Assembly: GCA_025642065.1 (NCBI GenBank)
Contig: JAODUP010000573.1
Location: 191,501 to 255,500, forward strand
Source of the DNA: Paralvinella palmiformis
Lineage: Eukaryota > Annelida > Polychaeta > Terebellida > Alvinellidae
Length of the DNA stretch: 64,000 nucleotides
Direction: 5' to 3'
Below the pieces are notes generated by a model. The model made no database searches and was not told the origin of the DNA. It worked only from the letters and a program-made list of their open reading frames with translations. This document shows, piece by piece, positions 26,201 to 40,300 of this stretch. The stretch's first letter is position 1. The number at the start of each line of letters is the position of its first letter. The translations under genes and the position numbers were made by a program.

Positions 26201-27003
26201 AAGTTTTGTAAGCAGAATGTGAGGTATATTTCAACATGTTATATCTAGCTATTCCATATTTGAGGCAAAGTTTGATGTTCCACATTCTAATAATAAGAGA
26301 TTTCCTTGGTGAGTGAGATGCATACCTAAACATATGTCTGAATGATTCTGGTAGTGTATTAACATTAATAATAAGTCTTACCTATTATAGATCTTTGATA
26401 CATACCTACCTGCATGTTGGCTTATATTGTAGTCATGTATAAAGATGAAAGGCCACATAATTGGGGACATTTTCTTACAATTTTGGAAATATTCACACTA
26501 AAATGCTCAATCATTTAAGCAACAGCCAAGTTTTTAAGCTGGTATTCTGTTATATAATTCTCAAAGGCAGACTTGAATTAGACAATTAACTGTTTAGATG
26601 GACAATATTAACTTTATTTGGAGAAGAATGATGTTGAATATGACTTTCCACCATAAATAGTAATCTAGCTAAACCCCTAAAAATGTATTTGATGTTTCCT
26701 CAAATTCTTTGTAATTAGTATTTTTTATTTTAATGCTGAACTATGGAAATTACATGTAATGTGTTTTGGGTGAATTACAATGGATTTTGTTTAAGATGCA
26801 TTTAAGGATAATTAATATATACAGAACCATTTGTAGAGTGATGACGTTTCAACTTTCAGTATTAATGCCCTAAAAGAAATAGGTAAATTTAGTTTTTGAT
26901 ATATATATATATATATTACATCTATTGCTAATTGAGATTCAATAGACAAGACATTAGATGAAAATTTCAGGTAATATGTATATTACCTGAAATTGATTAA
27001 CTG

Positions 27004-27058
<55 letters not shown>

Positions 27059-28204
27059 AAGAGCTGTCATTTGCAAATGACATAATGTTGTCCTTTGTTA
27101 TAGCCTAAATATCATTAACATAAACAAGATTCAGAAGGACCCCCAAATTGATCTTTTTTTTAAAGTCAGACTAAAAAGACTCAACATATTGTATTCTGTC
27201 AGATAAATAATTTTAAAACCATTTATTTATAATACCCTGATTACTGCCTAAATGGTTTAAGTTTAGTATTAACATGTAGTTTAGATAAATCACAGAAGAT
27301 AGATAATGTACATTTCTTCAGTTTCCAATTATTTGCATCTGTAGCTTGATTTAATGGAAGAAAAAAATTGAATAAGTGGTTGAATGTTTAGTTCTAAAGC
27401 TGTACCGATGTTTGTGTAACGTTTTAATATAACTAAACAAACTACCTTATTCAGTTATTGTACATACTTTTGTCAAATGTGTTTGACAATACTGACAACA
27501 GATTAAAAGGCTAGTAATTGTTTATATAGGAATCACCTAGGCAACTTTTAAATTATTTGGTACTAAGTAGTCCTGTTTCAAAATGATTTGTAGATTATAT
27601 ATGTTAATGGTAGGCTACTTGTATAATATGAATGTATCCTTGAATAATTTGGTTGATATTTTATTATGTCCACTATTTATTTGGGTTTAGGTTTTCTACT
27701 GATTTTAGAAACCTGTTTCATTCAGTTTTTTTTCCTTCTTCATTTTCCATCCATTTTTAGAAGGCTTTAAACCTATTTTACTGGAATAATTGTTAAATTC
27801 TTGTGATATTTTCTGTTTTGTTCGGCACACACAAATTATTAATACAAAAAAGATATTGGAAAGTTTGGTTTAACATTTAGTTTACATATAAGGATACTTT
27901 AGGATATCCCATCTCTTTTTCACGCTGATTTTATTCTCATCTAATAATTAGATTTGGTTATTCCCATAAGTTTATTGTGGTCTTTTAAATAGTTGGTAAA
28001 AGGGAAATGTAGTAATTTCTTGGTTTGGATTCTTAAGTTTCTGTTTTAACAATTAGTTTTTAGTTTTTGATGATTTAATGTGTTCAGGTATTGCCTTTGA
28101 CTCTTGTTTTATGAATGTTTTCTTTATTTGGTAATTTTTTAAGAGGAATGCGTACTGAAAAGCTGATTGATATAATTATAAAATCTATGAAGCTAGTATA
28201 AGCT

Positions 28205-28250
<46 letters not shown>

Positions 28251-31200
28251 CAAGATGTGTTACTGTAGAGATGGTGACAAGCTGACTTATAAGCTTTAAT
28301 GCTGTTTACCAGTGTTTATAAAATATTGTCAGTTCGATGACTAAATAAACAACCACTTTTGTTGTAGTAATGTTGTGGGATTTGATTTTCTGTGTGTGTA
28401 TGTTTTTTAGCCATATAGAATAAGGCACTGGCACAGATAATCTCGAAACGTGAATTCAAACTCTGGATGATTCTTCAGGGGACTGAATCCAGAGTGGCGA
28501 CTTTTCATGCTGATACATGTATAATGTCTCACCAGTGCATGCACGCACATACACACATATCCTTTTGGTTTGGCATGTTTTATTGTCTTATGGTTTCAGC
28601 ATTAAATGCCCTGAAGTAATTATTATTTTGATATTTTAAATTTTACTTAAAGTAACTAATTTACTGTTGTGTTTCCAGCATTTGTTGTACCTTTAGGATT
28701 ACTTTATTAGATGAGGTTTATGTGACGTGCTTATAATGTAAAACAGGCGTCTGGAATTTGAGGAATATTTTGATAAATGCAAATTACTTGCACATAATTT
28801 ATAATATTTTAAGGTTTTTTTAAATAATTTGATTGGATCAGTTTTTATTTTTCAATCCAGTTTTCGGCTCAAGAGTTTAATTATTTGTATTCTACCCATA
28901 TGGTTTATGGACCTGTAAAATATAGTGCAAGTTTAAACTCATCTTCGAGTTTACTATTTCTCACTGTCATACAAAGAGAGATGATAAACATTAAAACATT
29001 AATTATCTCTGGTATAGACAAACTACACTTCTATAGCTGTATTACTAGTGTAGTTGACCACAAACTTTTAGCACCACGGTTCTATATTTCTTCACCCTTA
29101 AAACTTTCATCTGTTACATTACCTCATTATATTTGGAGGTCATTGACTCATTTAATAATAATAGTGTATATTTAATAAAGTGCCCTTACCAGCAGGAGCC
29201 ATTCAGAGACGCTGTACAAATAATATGTAAGAGACAACGCATTTATAATATTTGCCGGCAACCTATTCCACAAAGTGAGGGCTGCAAACTTAACGGACTA
29301 TCACCATATGACTTGAACTATCACCATATGACTTGAGGTAAGACACAGGCATCTGAAATAGTATCTGATGACTGGATGACCTGAGGTTTGGGGATGACTT
29401 TCTAATGGACACCAGTTCACACAGGTATTCTGGTGCCATGTCATTGATAACTTTATAAGTTATTAACAAAATCTTTAAATTGTTACACCGTTGTAACAGG
29501 TAGCCAATGTATTTTTTTTTATAGAATTGTGGTGATATTTAATCATTTAACCTATAGTGTGTACCAAAGTGGCCATAATACAGTCCCAGTCTCCTGTATG
29601 ACTTTCATCAGTGACTGTATTTTTAACCCAGTTCATTATCGTCAGTATTATTTCTTCATTTGAATCCTTCTCCTTTGACAGTACAATCATTATCTGACTA
29701 TTCAAGGTCTGCTATATTATTAATGGAAGATCCACTATCTAATGTTATCACTTTACTTTGTTGTATTGTAATGACTTGTGTAGGATTAAACTGTCTTAAC
29801 TTTACTGACATCTATCTTCATGATTATTAGTATTCACTTCTGTCATCAGGTGTATCAGATCTCTAGCCAGATGTCTGACCCCTTAAGTCAGGTGTATCAG
29901 ATCTCTAGCCAGATTTCTGACCCCTTAAGTCACATCTATCAGCTCTACAACCAAATGTCTGACCCCTTAAGTCAGATCTCTAGCCAGATATCTGACCCCT
30001 CACGTTTGGTCTATCAGATCTCTAGCCAGATGTCTGACCCATTAAGTCAGGTGTATCAGATGTCTAGCCAGATGTCTGACCCCTTAAGTCACATGTATCA
30101 GCCCTACAGCCAGATGCATTGATTAATATCTTAGAAGTTAGATTATTAATTTGATACCAGACTCCTGTTGTGTATTTGGCATTGCTACACACCTGCAGAT
30201 GTGTTACAGTATCATAAAGTTGTTTGTTGTTGTGGGATGTTTTAGTCAAAGGATTCAATTTTGTTATCTAAATTTTCTGTAATGTAGATCCTTTTAGCCA
30301 AGTTGTGATTCAAGTGCTAATGTTAAACAAACGATTTAGCCATCAATCTGAAGGAATGGCCAGCTTGTTCAACTGTATTCATCTATAAGTATAATACGAA
30401 ATTGTGTATTATAATTTATATACAAACATCTGATGTTATGTTATAAAGGAGAAGCCTCTGTTGAAGATAACTCCGAATGTCTTTTATTTAACCCACTATC
30501 CAAGTTTAGACAGTAAAGCTGCTGTCTGTGTAACACAGTATTTGATAGCCTTTTGTCATGTAATAGCTGTACTACTGGAAATGGTCAACTATTGCACATT
30601 TTATATTTGTGTTTATAATAAAATATAAGAAATAGAGATATGTTTTAGTATGAGAATATATTTTAATCCTATAGAAAATTACTTCTGCTGAAAGTTATCT
30701 TGGATCAGACTTTCTATAAACACCATTTTCCAGATATCCTTCCTGAATCCAGCTGGACTCGCAGTAATTGGCTTGATGAAATGAGATAATACACAACAGC
30801 TGTGATTATCATTCAGCATCACAGAACTGCAGGTGTCAGCCTGTAGACAAAAACAAACAAAATCAACCTTGGTTACATCCGTTATAAATACCAACCTCAT
30901 GTTCTATATAGTGACTGATTATTGTTTATGTACAATTAACACCTGTACTATTAAGTGTCAGGTATCTTGTCACCTGCTCACATCTTCTCAATTTTTTATT
31001 ACATTAACAAGACACTAACAGTGACATACATATAGCTACAGCCAGTTGATATATTGCCAGAGTTAAACTCATTGTGGTGTATTGTTTAAATTCTGACAAC
31101 AATGTTGGGGTCAGATGACAATATATTGTATCCAATTTACAAAGTCATGTTTTAGTAGATTTGACCTTGAAACCGTTGACCGTATGTTGATGATATTGTC

Positions 31201-32277
31201 AACAACTGTTAATAAAGTGTGTGTGTGTGTGTGTGTGTGTGATTATTGTGAACAGAGCTGTCAGTAAGGAAGATGCAGGGCCTGAGTTAATCCAACCAAT
31301 GGGTTGCTCTAGAACTCCCCCCCCCCACATATATTTATGTTGACAATCAACAACATTCAAGGCCTAGGGTAGTTCTGGGGTTCACTGTGACCAGAGGAAA
31401 GGTCTCACTGAGATGAGATCTGTGCAGACAGGCCTTTTTAACTGTTTCCTATTTTTCTCTTTCAAAGATCTCTTTTAATCAGTGCTGCTGACCATCATCT
31501 TTGTATTTAAACAATACTCTACTTATTTTATTTTTGTTAAGCTGCTATGTCTAGCTGCCTACCGGACATATATCTCATTAAATACCATCATCCAATGACC
31601 ACACACCACATGGCTGCAGCCATCTTTCAAAAATCTTCTTAATGGTGGCGTTGATGGTTGATGCGGAGTTCTTCACTAAACTCTGAAGCCTTATCATCAC
31701 CAGGACCATTCACCAGCAAACACCAAATTATCTCATCCCATTCACCACTCGATGGTTATATACAATCACAGAAACATACTTTACATTAAATTGGGTTATT
31801 AATGGCATTTCGCGATTAGGTTTCTGTGAAAATTAACATTTCTGTTCCAGTTAGGTCAAATAAATAATCTCACACATGAAGACATAGCATGTCTTTGATT
31901 ATATAATGTATTGTTCGACACCCAAATATTGTTTTGTTAATTCTGTCATAAGTATGATTATCAATTATGATTACTTGATCCCCGTTAACATCTAACAGAA
32001 TTTTGTGTAACTAGAAATTTTACGTTCTTCTCAAACATAGCTAGAGTTGTTAGTGGTTCAGCTTTTGTTGTAAGGGCTTCAATCTCTGAAAATACATGTG
32101 ATTCTGTGTCAATTGTTTGTTCTCAATAGGCTTCATTCTTGTACATACTTACTTAGTACACAGTGTCTTGTACATGATGTATAATAGATTATTATTTATC
32201 AGTTACCATTAGGTTTGTTATCTCACCTGTTTTATTCTTGATTATTATGTACATTTTATTTTGAAAAATATGACTTA

Positions 32278-32326
<49 letters not shown>

Positions 32327-34288
32327 CACACAGTGTGTGAAACTAATTTATAGCCTTACTGGACATGCGGGTCTAGTAAAATATTTTAACACTAGACTGG
32401 CTGTGCAGACACTAGACCGAGTGAGCGCAAAAGTTGCATATTTAAGACCGCCATCAAAATGAAACATTATCAGTTGATCATTGAGTTAATTGCGCGGGCT
32501 TGTTTGCAATGCACCAATACATGTAAAAGTAATTATTTGGTTGTCAATATCCTTTCAGATTTATCCCATATTTTCAACATATATTTCTTTGTGTGAAATA
32601 CATTGATTTAAAAAATGTGAAAACCTTTTAAATATCATAATTGTAACTGACAAAGGTTCAATAAAACGGCGCGTACACGTTCGTACGTACGCGGAGTTTG
32701 TCTCCTGGCAGCATTCAATAACCTTATGTGGAATCATCATGAATATTTGGTACTATCCTTTGTCTCTTAGTAAACTCCGAGGTACCTTTACCCAGTGAAA
32801 TACTGTCATTCATAAGTTGTTTGTGTATATACTATCGCATAATTAATTATCCAGATGGCTGCCAGCTCAAACTGATCTATGAAATACAAAATTTATTGCA
32901 ACGTTTTTATCCACACAACCAATTTATGTATATTTTAATTTCTGTACAGTTGGCTCCTTCACTCCTTTTACAAATTTCCATATGTTTAACAATGACGTAT
33001 ACTCGGAAAATATGACACTAATTAAAATAGAAAAAAACGCTGAAATTCCCGCTGACGTATTTTAGACATTTTAAAGGCTAATCTGCATACCGTAGATCAG
33101 CTTAATTTGGCGACAGCAAAATTTGGTGATTTCGTCATTTTGAACATATTGGTGACAGCAAAAAATGGTGAATTTTGACCTGTCAGGAAAGTTGATTTCT
33201 GTTTTCTTTTCTAGGCCATTCGGAGAAAACCATATTTCAAAGCACACCATTATTCACCCGCCATATAACCAAATCTGAAGCAGACTAGTTCTTTGTCCGT
33301 TATGTAACCAGTAATTCCATTCTAAGCAGATCTGAACTAGTAATTGACAAACAATTGTCATGATTGAATGACAACAAAGGTAACTGATATGTAAACTAAA
33401 GATAAATTACAATTAACATGATGATAAGGTTACATCAAACTCTATATAAGGAGGTGTAAAATATAATGTTTTCATATTATTTTTCTATTCTCAGCAAACA
33501 AATATAAATCTTAACAAATCTCGCACACAAAATCAATGCCTGGGATAGTGATCCTTGACAGCCAATCGTAAAATTGCAGACACTTAACTCAGCCTCAAGA
33601 TCACTAGACTCAAACCTCTCCACGCATGCTGGTTGTTTCATGCATTTGATTTTGCTACTCGACAAACTGATGTTCTTAAACATGTCTTGAAAAAAAAACA
33701 GGGCTATTGATCGCTATTATAAATTGCTGTGTGAACCGATTGTTGAATAAATGAAAATATTACACATGTTCAGTGTGTAATAAAAGTAGTGCTTTCAGAG
33801 TATAATATGAAGTTCTGTACAACATAATAGTTTGGCGACAAGAAATATTATGTCACTCATCATTTTCGTCATTATTTCATATTCGCCAAATTAAGCAGGT
33901 CTACAGTATTCAGATAAATTCCAGAACACTCATTACAATGGTCATTTGGGAAGCTGTGAGTGTTGATTGTGATGTTAACATGTTACGCCAATTTGATTCA
34001 TAGCCGGAAGGCATGCGTTTAAGATTTGAGGGGATAAATTAGCAAGTGAAGTTATTTGTGCAGTTATTCTTTGATATGTCACAAGTTAATAAATAGATCC
34101 TGATCTTGGTTATTTGATGGCTAGCTGTTAGAGTTATATAGCCTGTAGCTTTGTACTATTGTTTTCTGATTAAAATCCACACTAGACAGGCAGGTCCAGT
34201 ACTATGGCATTGATACTAAACCGGGCCTTGAAACACTGGTCCCCGGGGTCGAGTGGCCGAGCATTGAGTGGTCAAGCATTAATGTCGT

Positions 34289-34326
<38 letters not shown>

Positions 34327-36134
34327 TATATATATATATATATATATATATTAAGACATTGATTATAACTATTGCTGTCTGCCAATGTATTTTAACAAGC
34401 CCGAGTGTTTGAGAGATTTTGGTAGAAATTGGAAATAATCCTAATTGTCACAAACCAGGGGTCAAGGATATTCAGCAAGTTCATTGCAGACATCACATAA
34501 TCATTCTGTACTCAAATTAAGTAAATAAATACACTAAATTAAAGTTGATAAATGTTTATCGAACTTTATCCCACAGAAATGTAACAATGATATCTTTACT
34601 TCAGAACTACCTGGAGATTTATTAATGCTAATCCAGCAGGTAGTCAATCCCCCTTCTTAATTTCAATGTTGACATAAAATAAATACCAAATAAATCAACC
34701 AGTTTTAATCATGTGTTTCTATTTATGTTCACTTGGTGGAGCCACACTATTCAGTCATTATCACTATATGTTCTATATAAATGTGTGATTGCATAATAAT
34801 CTATGTTTGGGACCGCTAGGTGAAAAATAAATGCAACAGTTTAAATGTATAGATTTATTACATACATAGAGATTTACATATTAGTCATATCTCATATTAG
34901 CTTATCTAGATCTGTATGTATGAGGGTCAGTGAAGGTGTCAGTGAAATATGAGTTTGAGGATACAAATGCACAGAATGAACCTCAGAATATTTAAGTACC
35001 GCAGATCCGATGCTTTTCCATTTTGTTGTTGGTCTGTCTCCCCATAAAATAGGCTTCATAGAGTTTTTTGCTTTATTTAATTTAACTTGTTTTGATCCCT
35101 GAAAAAAGAAGACACTTCTGTTACATGATGGTTAAAATATCTTTTGTTTGGGTGTTTTTATTTTTGTTTAAAATTTACTGCATGTCACTTTTAATATATT
35201 ATACATGTTTATGACTTGTTTGTCAATAGTTATTTTATGCTTTTAGACTCCCATAGTTTTATTATCCATCACTGAAATTAATGTTGGGATTTCTCCTATC
35301 CTAGAGCTTTATTCAGCCAAAACCTGAGTCTCCTCACTAAATCACCATTCACCTTAATCAAGCTATATCAATCACCTGTATCTGGCTGGGGGTTGACTGA
35401 AGAAGTTGGATTTGATTGTCAACTTCTTTTTGAACTGAAATTACATCTTTTATCATATATCATGTGTCTTATTGTATTGGTTTATTATAAAGGATGTATC
35501 TTGTTATGTGGATGATTATTAAACTCATCAACATTAATAATTGTAAAGTTCTCAAACTTGTCACAACCCATAAGTTTTTCAGAAAATATATTAAGGGTCC
35601 CCAGTGTGTATGTGTGTTTCTCTCTCTCTCCCTCTCCCTCTCTCTGTGTGTGTGTGTGAGTGTGATATTTAACCATCACTGTTCTGAGTTCATATTATGT
35701 TATTTGGCACAAACTATTTACCTCTATTTGGATGGCATTATGCCATATGACTATATTCAGCTTTCAGCAGGTAACAACTGTGGGGTCGGGTTTCCATTTA
35801 ATTACATCTAAGTCATATTTCTAACGAAGTCACCATTGGCCTTTTCCTTCAGAACCACTGGTATTAGATTTCTGTAGAGATCATACTCACTGATCTGTTA
35901 ATACTAACTTGTATCAGAACTTTATTTAATAATTTCACCATCTAGCCTAGTACCAGCTGTGATGACACAACAACAGCTAACACATGACTATATGTTTATT
36001 TTACTGGTGTTTAGTTATTGTAGTATCTCAGTTTTTTTGTCAACAATACATTTATACATCATAATGGAACCAATATTAAATAGTTTGGCTATTCTGTGTG
36101 TTATTATTATCATATTGTCATATTTTAGAGAACC

Positions 36135-36187
<53 letters not shown>

Positions 36188-37211
36188 TCTCCATAGCACT
36201 TTACAATTAAAAACCACTATTATTAAATAAGTATAAAAAAGCTAGACACTTATAGCACTTTAAACACAAGTTAATGTTGTCATAATATATTTCTGTCTAG
36301 ATCAGTAACCAGTGTTTTAATTACACAAGATGTAGTTAATTTTCATTGTTTTGTGTATAAAAATGTTGCTAGGTTTGATTTCGATAGCTCTAATATTTGA
36401 ACCTTCTATTGAGAAAATATTGTGCCAACTCAAGATTAAACAAATATCACATTGGCATTGTGATTATTATTATTTACTATTGGTAATAATTGTAATATGT
36501 TAATATTTAGATTGTGAAATAATTGTTTGTTTTAATAGGCATGTTTCTAAATGAAAGAGTTCCCTAACACATCCCGGAAAACAACATTCAGTTTACAGGT
36601 CCTTGAATTTGACCAAATTTGGAAATATCCTGAAAAAAATATTGCCTGGGAAAAAATCCACTTAAAAGAATAAATCTGTGAATAAATATTATGCCTATAG
36701 ACAAAACTTCAATTATAAAAGAAAAAGGATACCAGTAAATAGTCTTGATATCCCATATTAATTAAAATTGAAATAAAAGTGGGTGAATCAGACAGCTAGA
36801 AAGAGTGAGGAGGAGACTATCTCATAAAAATGTCAATAATCAATCTTATATATAGTACTGTAAATTATTAATAAAGTTGTTAACTCTGTCAATAGCTGTG
36901 TTTCTCCCATTAGTGATATAGATATTTATACCAAATAATTGTATTATCATCCTAATTAATGTTTATTTACACTAATCATTATTATCTGTTGTTTCAGTGT
37001 TATTTGTTATTTTCTTCCAGTACATTTCTCTACCTGAAGTTTTTGATAGTTTGGATTTTGGTGTTGATAGCCGACTTCTTGGTCGAGTTCCGATTTGAGT
37101 ATCTGTGGCCATTTTGGTTATTGCTGCGGAGTGTCTATGATTCCTTCAAGTACCAGGGACTGGTAAGTGTTGTACGTTACTGATAAAACTTGCTTTGAAA
37201 TAGATAATATT

Positions 37212-37242
<31 letters not shown>

Positions 37243-37341
37243 TACAATTATCCTTGGATATGACAGTGATATTTGGTTAGTTATTTAGGTTTTGTAATGT
37301 TTAATATCACCCATATCCCCGACAGCACCTATTATCATTCA

Positions 37342-37383
<42 letters not shown>

Positions 37384-40300
37384 TTGCAGCTAAGTTTTCC
37401 ATTTTAAATTTGAGGGTGTTCAGAAGGTAGTGTTTTAGAGAACTGTGCTTTAAACCTCCAGTTTGATTTGAGTGTTGATATCCAGATAATACATACAGGT
37501 TTAGGGAGTTGCCCTATGACCAATATGTTCCAGCTGTAATCCAGTGCCAGTACTAAACAACTCAATTCAACATGGAACAGTAGAACCTTTGGGGGATTTC
37601 CAGATTGTGTTAAACAAATTAATTTCCTGGTCAAATTTGTTCATTGGGTTTTGTTACGGAATATCATCTTAGTTCATTATAGAGCTAATACTCTGGTAGA
37701 TGGCTTTTTAGTTTGTTTTTATAATTTATAGTCTGAGTTTGACTATTTTAAACCTTTTGTTTAAGGTTATATGTGGTTTCTGATTATCTTTCTTGCTACT
37801 GATCAAATATGATAATTCTATATCTGGGACATGCCCATCTGTTATTTGCTTCAGATTGTGAGTCGTCATTGACACCTGGTGTGTCTGTATTGTGATTAGC
37901 ATTTATTATATGTTGGGATGTATCAGGCCGTGCGATATTTTGTGATTAGCATTTATTATACGTTGGGATGTATCAGGCCGTGCGATATTTTGTGATTAGC
38001 ATTTATTATACGTTGGGATGTATCAGGCCGTGCGATATTTTGTGATTAGCATTTATTATACGTTGGGATGTATCAGGCCGTGCGATATTTTGTGATTAGC
38101 ATTTATTATACGTTGGGATGTATCAGGCCGTGCGATATTTTGTGATTAGCATTTATTATACGTTGGGATGTATCAGGCCGTGCGATATTTTGTGATTAGC
38201 ATTTATTATACGTTGGGATGTATCAGGCCGTGCGATATTTTGTGATTAGCATTTATTATACGTTGGGATGTATCAGGCCGTGCGATATTTTGTGATTAGC
38301 ATTTATTATAGTTGGGATGTATCGGCGTGGATATTTTATTAGCATTTATTATACGTTAGGATGTATCAGGTCCGTGGTTTTGATTATTTTCTTGGATGAT
38401 CAAATATGATAGCATTTATTATCGTTGGGATGTATCAGGCCATCGTATTTTGTTAGCATTTATTAGTCGTTGGGATGTATCACCGGTGTGATTGTTTGTG
38501 ATTAGCATTTATTATACGTTGGGATGTATCAGGCCGTGCGATATTTTGTGATTAGCATTTATTATACGTTGGGATGTATCAGGCCGTGTGATATTTTGTG
38601 ATTAGCATTTATTATACGTTGGGATGTATCAGGCCGTGCGATATTTTGTGATTAGCATTTATTATACGTTGGGATGTATCAGGCCGTGCGATATTTTGTG
38701 ATTAGCATTTATTATACGTTGGGATGTATCAGGCCGTGTGATATTTTGTGATTAGCATTTATTATACGTTGGGATGTATCAGGCCGTGCGATATTTTGTG
38801 ATTAGCATTTATTATACTTTGAGATGTATCATATGCTCTGTTGCGATTCATGATCCATTAATTCCTTATTTGATGTATTAAGGTATGTATCATAGTCAGT
38901 GATCTATGATGTTGATATTTGTATTATAATCTTGAAGACAACAATAACCATGTATTGATAGCCAATATGTCTATGTTACTCTCATCTCACACAAGTTTCA
39001 CCAAACTAGAATCGCTTCAGTGTATGCTATAAATCCGTTCTGATTCTGAGCACTTTAATTGAAATCCAGGATATCAAACTAAATCATTACAATCTAGATT
39101 AACCTACATAGATCAACATTTGTCATACCTCATGTATCTCACACGAATCCAGCTGAAAAACCCTCCAGTCAAAACCCCTTCAGTCAAAACCCCCTCAGGT
39201 CAAAACCCCCTGCCATATATAGTCAAATGGTCAAAACCCCCCTCCTATGTTTAATCTTAGTCACTGAAGAGATTACTGTAATTGGGAAGCCTTAAATAAT
39301 AGAATAATATATTTACTTTGTTCAACCTCCACAGAGTGAAGAAACACACATATATATATATATAATAAAACATACAAACCACATAAAGCTTATAGAATAT
39401 GACAATAATAGACATATAATATCATTATCAATTAAAATGAGCTAGTTTGACTAAATTAATCAAAGAACTTGATAGTAAATAACAATAATTGTTTGATCTC
39501 AGCTACAGAAGGGATCATTGCAATTGGGGAGCCTTCAGTTATTCATGAAATAAAAGAACACCTCTAAGTCTAAGTCAACAAGATGAGTCAGTTTCTATCA
39601 ATATAAAACATAAAAAATTAGTTTCTGTAATTCTTTATAGTTCTGTTACATTGTGTAGTTTGACCATTTTGTCTGATCTTGGATCATCACTGGATTGTTA
39701 ATGTTTCTAAAAATACTATTGTGTATGTGAGTGAGGGGGAGATAGTGTGTGTGTGTGTGTGTGTGTGTCACACTCTGTGTGCACATATGTGTGTGTTGGT
39801 GGGTTATTTAATTTAATCATCACCCCTGTTATATTATGTGGCATCCAGAGAAAATCTCACAAGACAAAATCTCATGGTACAAAATCTACCCGGACATAAT
39901 CCCACCATACAAAATACCACAGGACATAATCCCAGAAAGTGAAAAGAGGGACAAAATCTCACACAATAAATTAAATTACATAGTAATAAGAGAGCTACAT
40001 TTTATTACAATAATTTGTTGCATTCAAGTTTGCAATTTATATTTCCAGGCATTATTTCACTATAATTGTTAATTCATCTCATTTCATTAATTTACCCTGT
40101 AATACAAAGAAAATTAGTCATTTAATGTTATTGTATATATTAATAAAATAAGAAAAAAAGTGTTTAAATTTTATTGTGACTTCATTTTCTGGGATTATGT
40201 CCTGTGGTATTTTGTATGGTGGGATTATGTCTGGGTAGATTTTGTACCATGGGATTTTGTCATGTGAGATTTTGTCCCGGATTCATATTTTGTAATCCTT

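Noticed and set aside
31570..31700. Minus-strand ORF MVLVMIRLQSLVKN...
   Set aside because: Looks protein-like but no acceptor/donor pair gives a phase matching the neighbouring candidate exons.
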